A stretch of 7,960 bases of DNA from Bacteroidota bacterium (GTDB lineage: Bacteria; Bacteroidota; Bacteroidia; Chitinophagales; Chitinophagaceae): NCBI GenBank assembly GCA_023412975.1, contig JAEZRB010000293.1, forward strand, positions 1-7,960, in the 5' to 3' direction. Positions 1-4,454 of this stretch are shown one piece after another. The notes beneath the pieces are model-generated. The model worked only from the letters and a program-made list of their open reading frames with translations, searched no databases and was not told where the DNA came from. A program made the position numbers and the translations under genes. Positions within the stretch are counted from its first letter, which is position 1. Every line of letters begins with the position of its first letter.

Positions 1-1
1 T

Positions 2-415
2 TTTAGTCATGCGGCCGCACCCGCTTTTGTGGAACCCGGAGAACTGACACCCACGGAAATATCGCTTATGTATGCGGTGGATGCAATCATTTCCGGCGAT
101 CTGACCAGACACTATACGATCTCTGAACTAGCACATCTGGTGGGTACCAACGAAAAGATCATCAAAACCCATTTTGTAAAAGTGTTCGGCATGAGCACCT
201 TTGACCGGCATATCTTTCTGAAAATGAAACGCGCCAAATACCTGCTAGAGACAACCGATCTGCAGATCCAGGAAGTGGGAGAAATGTCGGGATATGAAAC
301 GCCAACCGGGTTTATCAATTCGTTCCGCGATATGTTTGAAATCACCCCGCTGAACTACCGTCTACAGAGCCGGGGGTTGCCGCCCGCGGATGAGGGGGAG
401 GGGATGTTGGCGTAA
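2..415 (+). CDS. AraC-family transcriptional regulator, C-terminal part (5' end outside window)
   Basis: The reading frame is open to the first bases of the window, so this is the C-terminal 137 residues of a longer protein. AraC-family regulators are usually about 250-330 residues. The GTG at position 29 is an internal valine codon, not a convincing start. The visible part is a classic double helix-turn-helix domain. The first motif lies around YTISELAHLVGTNEKIIKTH. The second follows LQIQEVGEMSGY and ends in the family hallmark F...F...TPLNYR. AraC proteins bind DNA through this domain and respond to a ligand or partner through the missing N-terminal part, so no effector can be named. Composition is clearly GC-richer than the next genes. 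The gene converges on the minus-strand block that ends at 490, and the 74-bp gap shows no clear terminator hairpin. Confidence 0.9.
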   Translation, partial: FSHAAAPAFVEPGELTPTEISLMYAVDAIISGDLTRHYTISELAHLVGTNEKIIKTHFVKVFGMSTFDRHIFLKMKRAKYLLETTDLQIQEVGEMSGYETPTGFINSFRDMFEITPLNYRLQSRGLPPADEGEGMLA

Positions 416-489
416 TTAGGAATGTAAGCCGGAAGGGAGGGGTTAACTCCACATAAGTTGCGAGGGTTTAAAGATGAAAATACTAAAGT

Positions 490-942
490 TTATATTTTTT
501 CAATATGACGAAACTGGGTTTTCTTAATCATCAATTTTTTCTCCCGGTAATATTTTTCCAGAAGTTTTCTGAACTTCAGATCCGCAGCTCTGGGTACGCT
601 GCTCGATACAATAATTCCTGAATATGCTTCCGGAGGAGCGCCTATCTTTTCATTTATGATGTCAAATGTTGATATGATTTGTTCAACGCCTTCATTAATT
701 TTCACAACTTTAAGCTCTACCAGGTAATATTTGCCAAGTTCTACAACTTTGAAAAGAAAATCACATTTTTTTCGCGGTCCGGTTATTAAGCAATCGTCAA
801 TTCTGACACGACAAATACTTTTATTGCTTGTGTTATTAAAAGCAAACCTCTTCCCAACTTCATTCGCTACAGTAGAATTATTAAAACAGTTGATTTTATC
901 GTCGCTGATTTGAAGGACGGATCTTAATTCAGTACAGGGCAT
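490..942 (-). CDS. Candidate PD-(D/E)xK-like nuclease, partner of the upstream ATPase
   Basis: A 150-residue protein that I cannot assign to a named family. Its centre shows the spacing of a PD-(D/E)xK phosphodiesterase core: an Asp (D61, in KKCDFLF), about 14 residues later the triad E76-L-K78 (YYLVELKVV), then a helix with Q88 (EGVEQIISTFD). In front lies RIDDCLI (about 47-53), whose acidic pair may also take part. There is no signal peptide or membrane segment, so it should be cytoplasmic. The C-terminus is strongly basic (YYREKKLMIKKTQFRH), which would suit nucleic-acid contact. Its ATG overlaps the stop codon of the ATPase gene in TAATG, so translation is probably coupled and the products likely act in fixed proportion. 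The nuclease role is inferred from motif spacing only. A non-catalytic member of the fold, or an unrelated adaptor, is possible. Confidence 0.72.
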   Translation of the reverse strand: MPCTELRSVLQISDDKINCFNNSTVANEVGKRFAFNNTSNKSICRVRIDDCLITGPRKKCDFLFKVVELGKYYLVELKVVKINEGVEQIISTFDIINEKIGAPPEAYSGIIVSSSVPRAADLKFRKLLEKYYREKKLMIKKTQFRHIEKI

Positions 943-1964
943 TATTTAGCATATTTTAAAGCCAATAATTGTTCAAACGTCGCGCTCAGCTTTTCGGAAA
1001 CATTGTCAATGTTTGAAGGGCCTATGGATTTTGTTTCATCATCCATTGTTGAACGACTGGCTCCAACGTCAAAGTAATAGCATGAAACATTATCATATTT
1101 GATCCAGTATTCTTCCGGAACGAGCTTAGTGACCTTATCATATTCATCATGGTATTGCGATATTACATTCTGCGCCTGAATCAAGTTGTCGATCGCAGTT
1201 AATAGATATGGACTGTGAGTTGTAAGAATAAGTTTGTCCCCCGATTGATTCAGCCTGCCTACAATGTATTCAATCAGATCTTTTTGAGATGTCGGGTACA
1301 AGTTCAATTCTGGTTCTTCGATGACAAAAAGATCTCTCTTTTTATTACGCTTTGAGGTGTTGTGTTGTATGACCAAAAGCAGGGGAATTACTGATTGCAG
1401 TCCGCTTGATGCCTGCGATAGTTTTATCCTGCCATTATTAGACAAATAGATGTAATCATTGCTGCCATCGTACTCATATCTTGCATTAAGAAAGTCAACA
1501 TCCATCTTTTTTAAAGAATTTCTAGCTTGCTCAAACTTAGCGCCAAAATCTATTAGCCACTTTGGTAGCGAAATATTGCTGCTCATTAATCCAAAAATGG
1601 ATTGAGTGATGATTGGGAAAAATGAACGTTCAGAAGGTATGTAAATTAAATTTGTCGAGCCGACCCCTTTTGACATAAAATTTGATCTGATCGTTTTTTC
1701 TTTTATTTCGACAAATAATTCTCCATCATCATAACGTATATAGGTTTTATTCCCGATTTTGGAATCAATATTATAAGCAGAGAATAGTTCATTAAGCTCA
1801 TCCATTGAAGCATTGGGCTTGAACAAAGGATTTTGAAAAACAGATATTAGTTTTGCCATAGTACTCTTGCCACTGGATGCCGGGCCGATAAATACATTCA
1901 CATCATTTATTATAATTTCCGCTTTTAATAGCAGCCCGAAATTTTCAATAATGATTCTCTTCAT
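942..1964 (-). CDS. AAA/ABC-type ATPase, OLD-like (AAA_15/AAA_21 group)
   Basis: A 340-residue soluble P-loop ATPase. The N-terminus MKRIIIENFGLLLKAEI is the typical first strand of SMC/OLD-like ATPases. Walker A is GPASSGKS at 27-34. An ABC-signature-like segment is LSQASSGLQS (about 182-191). Walker B with the catalytic acidic pair is LFVIEEPELNLYP, and the switch-histidine segment LILTTHSPYLL follows. No long coiled coil and no C-terminal TOPRIM domain can be seen, unlike full OLD nucleases and Gabija GajA. The ATPase therefore probably works with a separate effector, most simply the 150-residue product encoded 1 bp downstream in TAATG overlap. Such two-gene ATPase-effector pairs are a common form of phage defence (Septu is a named example). 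Here the defence role is inferred from context. Start: ATG at 1964, fitting the conserved N-terminus. The 99-bp gap upstream holds no clear promoter. Confidence 0.88.
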   Translation of the reverse strand: MKRIIIENFGLLLKAEIIINDVNVFIGPASSGKSTMAKLISVFQNPLFKPNASMDELNELFSAYNIDSKIGNKTYIRYDDGELFVEIKEKTIRSNFMSKGVGSTNLIYIPSERSFFPIITQSIFGLMSSNISLPKWLIDFGAKFEQARNSLKKMDVDFLNARYEYDGSNDYIYLSNNGRIKLSQASSGLQSVIPLLLVIQHNTSKRNKKRDLFVIEEPELNLYPTSQKDLIEYIVGRLNQSGDKLILTTHSPYLLTAIDNLIQAQNVISQYHDEYDKVTKLVPEEYWIKYDNVSCYYFDVGASRSTMDDETKSIGPSNIDNVSEKLSATFEQLLALKYAK

Positions 1965-2063
1965 AAAAATGTTAATCGGAATTTATTGAGATACAAGAAA
2001 AGAATCTATCATGCAGTTAGTTTTATAGAATATCTGGTACGGCAATCGTAAAATCTGGCCTAA

Positions 2064-2681
2064 CTAGACTTTTTTAAAATGCCCATCTTCTTTCTGTGGG
2101 AGAAAATACCCTTTGATACAATTTGGGTTTCTTATGCAAATCTGAATATGGTCTTTTTCCCGGAAACCTGCGTTAGGATAAAGAGGCTTCCCTTCCCAAA
2201 ACACCCCCCGTATTGAATCAAATTCATGCATATTTTGATCTTTTCTGAATTGATGGAGCATTTCAATTACAGCACAATCCAATTCACGAAGTAGCAAGTC
2301 GTTATTTGTACCGGTATTTTTGTTTATTGGTAAATCCATACCTGCCGATGTATTTGCCGTACTTAATAAATCATAGCCTAGCTTCAGGAACTCGAGACTT
2401 TCGTAGTCTAACAGGTCAAGGCAATAACCCAAATTAATTACGGCTCCTATTACAGCAGGTTTCTTAATTGGTCGTATTGCGTGACCGGGATGTTTACTCA
2501 AAAATTTTGCATATTCCAATGCACGGGACGGGCTATTATCCCAAAAGTAAATACCATGCCCCAACCAGTCGTATTTGTTATTGCTTGTTTTGAGAGAAGA
2601 TTTGGCGTTTAAAACGTCGTGGACAACGCTTTGATCACAACCATGAAATGCCAGGACTAATCCTGCTCTTGTTGAATACAT
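2064..2681 (-). CDS. ADP-ribosyltransferase-like protein, probable toxin
   Basis: A 205-residue protein without signal peptide or membrane segment. The N-terminal part has the layout of the ADP-ribosyltransferase/PARP-like fold: a first strand ending in a histidine (LVLAFHG, H13), then YDWLGHGIYFWD with Y45 where these enzymes place the tyrosine of the H-Y-E/Q set, then RALEYA on a following helix. A possible third residue is Q180 in the conserved-looking strand HIQICIRNP near the C-terminus. DUF3990-type proteins share the HG...GxYF arrangement. By analogy it would use NAD to modify a cytoplasmic target, but the target is unknown. It starts inside the preceding small gene (25-bp overlap, different frame), a toxin-antitoxin-like arrangement. 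Toxicity is inferred. A DNA- or nucleotide-modifying ADP-ribosyltransferase serving phage defence is an alternative. Confidence 0.75.
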   Translation of the reverse strand: MYSTRAGLVLAFHGCDQSVVHDVLNAKSSLKTSNNKYDWLGHGIYFWDNSPSRALEYAKFLSKHPGHAIRPIKKPAVIGAVINLGYCLDLLDYESLEFLKLGYDLLSTANTSAGMDLPINKNTGTNNDLLLRELDCAVIEMLHQFRKDQNMHEFDSIRGVFWEGKPLYPNAGFREKDHIQICIRNPNCIKGYFLPQKEDGHFKKV

Positions 2682-2830
2682 AAATTTTTATAGGGCTTTT
2701 TCAAATTACCTTTCGGGGTAATTATACCACTATCAACAAGAAATTTTTTAGCAGCCTTTTTATCTTTAGAAAGCTTTACCGTATATTTCTTAATGGCCTG
2801 GATAAATTCTATGCGCTCTTTTTCTGACAT
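2657..2830 (-). CDS. Small 57-residue protein, candidate antitoxin or partner of the ADP-ribosyltransferase-like protein
   Basis: A short minus-strand frame: ATG at 2830, TAG at 2657-2659. The product is lysine-rich. It begins MSEKERIEFIQAIKKY, continues with a helical KKAAKKFLVDSGI, and contains ITPKGNLKKPYKN. The pattern FL..GI.TP.G.L...Y resembles small proteins I associate with toxin-like neighbours, but I cannot name a family. Evidence that the frame is real: a perfect Bacteroidota -7 box (TATCTTTG) lies 5 nt before the ATG, the frame ends inside the next gene with a 25-bp overlap, and the product has ordinary helix-forming composition. The position directly before a likely toxin suggests a neutralising or regulatory partner. 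The predicted start of transcription falls at or very near the ATG, so the mRNA may be leaderless. Confidence 0.68.
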   Translation of the reverse strand: MSEKERIEFIQAIKKYTVKLSKDKKAAKKFLVDSGIITPKGNLKKPYKNLCIQQEQD

Positions 2831-2835
2831 GCCTA

Positions 2836-2843
2836 CAAAGATA
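2836..2843 (-). promoter_or_regulatory. -7 promoter element TATCTTTG before the small gene
   Basis: The minus strand reads TATCTTTG, a perfect match to the Bacteroidota -7 consensus TAnnTTTG, followed by TAGGC and then the ATG at 2830. A TTG that could serve as -33 element lies about 16 nt upstream, a little closer than usual. Expected transcription start is at or within a few bases of the ATG. Confidence 0.55.
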
Positions 2844-2853
2844 ATATTTTTTT

Positions 2854-2868
2854 GAATAACAAGTATTC
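2854..2868 (-). promoter_or_regulatory. Small inverted repeat at the promoter of the small gene, possible operator
   Basis: GAATA-acaag-TATTC, two perfect 5-bp arms with a 5-bp spacer, lies just upstream of the -7 box and overlaps the probable -33 region. The site could be bound by the neighbouring XRE protein or by the products of the small gene and ADP-ribosyltransferase-like gene. It is not the same sequence as the palindrome upstream of the XRE gene, so a shared repressor is not shown. Confidence 0.3.
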
Positions 2869-2910
2869 TATAATGTATCCCATATCCCCTAGACCCTTCA
2901 AAATACGCTT

Positions 2911-2956
2911 ATTGTAAATTCGCCGCGCTCAACTAGCGGCTTTTTAGTTTTACAAT
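2911..2956. terminator. Two-part hairpin between XRE gene and small gene
   Basis: An inner stem GCCGC (2922-2926) / GCGGC (2936-2940) with a 9-nt loop is followed on the plus strand by TTTTT. An outer pair ATTGTAAA (2911-2918) / TTTACAAT (2949-2956) encloses it. The T-run follows the stem only on the plus strand, where no gene ends. On the minus strand, where the XRE gene ends, there is no U-run after the stem. It could be a weak terminator of XRE transcripts or a stop for antisense transcription entering the block. Confidence 0.35.
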
Positions 2957-3025
2957 TATTTTAAGAATAGAAACTTTCATTCAATAGTTACATTGAAAAA
3001 CGCATTCATGAAGCTCGGCACTATC

Positions 3026-3364
3026 CTATTTTTTCTTTGTTGAACGCTTTAATCGCGTTTTGCCAGTTCGCTTGCTCCGAAGCGCAATCTTTGATAATTC
3101 TTCCAAATATGATTCCCTCCTTGCCTTTTCCAAATTCAAAGTATTTACAAAGAAGTCTTGCAAATTCCTGTTCATTACGAGGGCAATGCGAGCAAAAGTA
3201 GTTGTTGCAGGTTGAACATGATTATTCGCCCAAAGTGAAACAGTAGTTTCATCGTATCCCAACTTCTCAGCGAGTTTCTTGTTGTTCCATTGTTCTTCCT
3301 TCATAACAATAGCCAATCTGTTTAATACCAGCGGTTCTTTCTTATTGCTTGTAGATTTGCCCAT
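3026..3364 (-). CDS. XRE/Cro-type helix-turn-helix regulator
   Basis: A 112-residue protein. Residues about 13-75 form a single HTH_3 domain: LNRLAIVMKEEQWNNKKLAE, then LGYDETTVSLWANN (recognition helix about 39-48), then QPATTTFARIALVMNRNLQDFF. This QP...IA..M....DFF tail is typical of small Bacteroidota XRE proteins beside restriction-modification, toxin-antitoxin and other accessory genes. The C-terminal 35 residues are highly basic (RSKRTGKTRLKRSTKKK) and may add non-specific DNA contact. The gene is first in the minus-strand block, and 195 bp separate it from the small gene. A perfect 10-bp palindrome (3408-3430) lies 44 bp before its ATG, next to a TAGATTTG promoter element, which suits autorepression. 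Control of the downstream genes is inferred. Confidence 0.87.
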   Translation of the reverse strand: MGKSTSNKKEPLVLNRLAIVMKEEQWNNKKLAEKLGYDETTVSLWANNHVQPATTTFARIALVMNRNLQDFFVNTLNLEKARRESYLEELSKIALRSKRTGKTRLKRSTKKK

Positions 3365-3389
3365 AAAACAATTTTTTCGGTCTTAAAGA

Positions 3390-3397
3390 CAAATCTA
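3390..3397 (-). promoter_or_regulatory. -7 promoter element TAGATTTG of the XRE gene
   Basis: The minus strand reads TAGATTTG, an exact match to the Bacteroidota -7 consensus TAnnTTTG, 25 bp before the ATG. A TTG inside the upstream palindrome could be the -33 element, but its 24-nt spacing is longer than the usual 19-21. The leader would be roughly 20 nt. Confidence 0.5.
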
Positions 3398-3407
3398 ATT
3401 CAGGCTC

Positions 3408-3430
3408 ATTTAGTTGATTTTCAACTAAAT
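3408..3430. promoter_or_regulatory. Perfect 10-bp inverted repeat, likely XRE operator
   Basis: ATTTAGTTGA (3408-3417), spacer TTT, TCAACTAAAT (3421-3430). The arms are perfectly complementary. The site lies just upstream of the -7 box and covers the expected -33 region of the XRE promoter, the place where a dimeric XRE repressor would block RNA polymerase. With a 3-nt loop it could also fold as RNA, but it would lie upstream of the predicted transcript start. Confidence 0.5.
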
Positions 3431-3434
3431 ATTA

Positions 3435-3470
3435 TATTGTAGACAATAAAAATTAAATAAAAGACAATAA
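3435..3470. repeat. Short repeats upstream of the XRE operator
   Basis: A small palindrome TATTGT-ag-ACAATA (3435-3448) lies here, and the 9-mer AGACAATAA occurs at 3441-3449 and again at 3462-3470, 21 bp apart (two helical turns). Same-face spacing suggests a protein-binding region, but the stretch is AT-rich and chance is possible. Confidence 0.3.
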
Positions 3471-3611
3471 TTATTATCTTCGACACAAATAAAGTTTCCA
3501 GAATATTATTTCGAGATTTTTTTCATATTTCTTGAATTACTTTAACTGGTGATTAAATTATTAATTTTAGCGACTTCTTCATATAACTAATTGAAGCTTT
3601 CGCTTTGAGTC

Positions 3612-3720
3612 TTGTACTGAAACCTCGGAAATTTCGATGCCACAAGATGATAAGCAAGAGCTCACGTTTAGGCGTGGGCTCCCTTATTTGTGGCAGGGCT
3701 CTCCGAGGGCCTCAGTACAG
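3612..3720. repeat. Long imperfect hairpin (about 38 bp in five helices), possible repeat element or structured RNA
   Basis: Nested complementary segments fold the whole 109 nt into one rod. 3612-3620 pairs with 3712-3720 (core GTACTGA/TCAGTAC). 3623-3629 CCTCGGA pairs with 3702-3708. 3638-3645 TGCCACAA pairs with 3688-3695. 3650-3654 ATAAG pairs with 3683-3687. 3658-3666 GAGCTCACG pairs with 3673-3681 with one G-U pair, capped by a 6-nt loop. Internal loops lie between helices. No T-run follows on either side, so it is not a plain terminator. It stands between two divergent genes and could be a palindromic intergenic repeat, a miniature mobile element with inverted ends, or a structured 5' leader of the sigma factor mRNA. 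Confidence 0.6.
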
Positions 3721-3763
3721 TAAGTGGAGACCTGCGCCATTTTTTTGCAGCTTCCTCTTATAG

Positions 3764-4348
3764 ATGACTCACCCAAGAACGTCATCATTGCTTGTAACGA
3801 TAGTGTCACAGGAACTGCAGGGCTGGGGCCCCGAATTTTTGGATGCCTTTCGCAAGGGGGAAGAGCATGCCTTCGACCGGGTATTCCGTGCATACCACGG
3901 ACCCCTGACTTATTATGCCTTTCAATACCTGCAAAATGAGCAACTGGCCGAGGATATCGTTCAGGATTGTTTCGTCGAACTTTGGGAGCGACGCGGAAAG
4001 CTAGTTGATGTGCGGCAGATTGGAGGATATCTGTACCGTTGCGTCTATAACCATTGCCATAGGTGGCTAGATAAAGCGGAGTACCGCGCATTACCAGCTC
4101 CTCCGGAAGAGGATCGCGAGCCATTTTTTATTCTTGAGTCACAAATCCTCGAAAATATCTTGCAAGTGATAGATCACATGCCTGTTCGCCTCAAGCAGGT
4201 GGTGCGGATGTACTATCTGGAAGAAAAGTCTCTGGATGAGATCGGTCAGTCGCTTGGGATTGATCCTGAGTCAGCCAGAAAAAACCGGTACCGGGCCATT
4301 CAACTCATTAGGAAAACATTTAGTTCTACTGGCGCAACCAAAGGATAA
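3764..4348 (+). CDS. ECF-type RNA polymerase sigma factor (FecI-like)
   Basis: A 194-residue sigma-70 factor of the extracytoplasmic-function type, with only regions 2 and 4. Region 2 covers about 26-103: FLDAFRKGEEHAFDRVFRAY, then LAEDIVQDCFVELWERR (core-polymerase and -10 recognition helices). Region 4 covers about 124-184: MPVRLKQVVRMYYLEEKSLD, then EIGQSLGIDPESARKNRYRA, the -35-binding helix-turn-helix. Its partner should be the FecR-type anti-sigma factor encoded next, and its main target the receptor locus after it. The ATG at 3764 gives an N-terminus about 20 residues longer than many relatives. GTG at 3803 is an alternative start, and no Shine-Dalgarno sequence decides it. A terminator-like hairpin follows the stop codon directly. 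Confidence 0.93.
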   Translation: MTHPRTSSLLVTIVSQELQGWGPEFLDAFRKGEEHAFDRVFRAYHGPLTYYAFQYLQNEQLAEDIVQDCFVELWERRGKLVDVRQIGGYLYRCVYNHCHRWLDKAEYRALPAPPEEDREPFFILESQILENILQVIDHMPVRLKQVVRMYYLEEKSLDEIGQSLGIDPESARKNRYRAIQLIRKTFSSTGATKG

Positions 4349-4349
4349 A

Positions 4350-4380
4350 AAAAATTGCGTTATTCCCGCAACTTTTTTTT
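4350..4380 (+). terminator. Intrinsic terminator-like hairpin between sigma factor and fecR
   Basis: A-run, TTGCG (4355-4359), 7-nt loop, CGCAA (4367-4371), then C and T8 (4373-4380). The A-run on the left and the T-run on the right extend the stem, so it may work in both directions. It starts 2 nt after the sigma factor stop codon, so much of the sigma factor transcript may end here, with fecR reached by read-through or from its own promoter. Confidence 0.65.
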
Positions 4381-4454
4381 CCGGTGTGTCCCGTTTTCTT
4401 TCGAAATCCCTACTACAATTGCGAGCCGCCGGTCTTACCTTAACACAAAATTTT

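Larger units (their letters stand above)
3365..3763. other. Divergent intergenic region between XRE gene and sigma factor gene
   Basis: About 400 bp without a convincing gene on either strand. The left part (3365-3475) is AT-rich and holds the XRE promoter, the 10-bp palindrome and short repeats. The stretch 3476-3611 is AT-rich and shows nothing I can name; TAATTTTAG at 3562-3570 is only a weak -7-like element. The right part is dominated by the long hairpin at 3612-3720. The 43 bp before the sigma factor ATG contain no clear Shine-Dalgarno sequence. Confidence 0.6.

Noticed and set aside
731..913. Plus-strand 60-codon frame inside the candidate nuclease gene
   Set aside because: It is fully antisense to the minus-strand gene, whose product has a consistent motif pattern and is coupled to the ATPase gene.
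942..1964. Reading the ATPase as an OLD nuclease or Gabija GajA
   Set aside because: The protein ends soon after the switch-histidine region. No TOPRIM segment with its acidic motifs can be seen, and no GajB-type helicase is adjacent.
2911..2956. Integron attC site
   Set aside because: The inverted repeats lack the paired RYYYAAC and GTTRRRY ends, and there is no array of cassettes or integrase.
3612..3720. CRISPR repeat or simple Rho-independent terminator
   Set aside because: The structure occurs once in the window, has no spacer-repeat periodicity and is not followed by a T-run.
3684..4124. Open minus-strand frame of 146 codons over the hairpin and sigma factor gene
   Set aside because: It lies antisense to a clear sigma factor, the translation has no domain-like pattern, and its end falls inside the structured hairpin.
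4236..4454. Upstream extension of the fecR frame
   Set aside because: It overlaps the sigma factor gene and runs through the terminator hairpin. The FecR-family N-terminus begins at the ATG at 4455.
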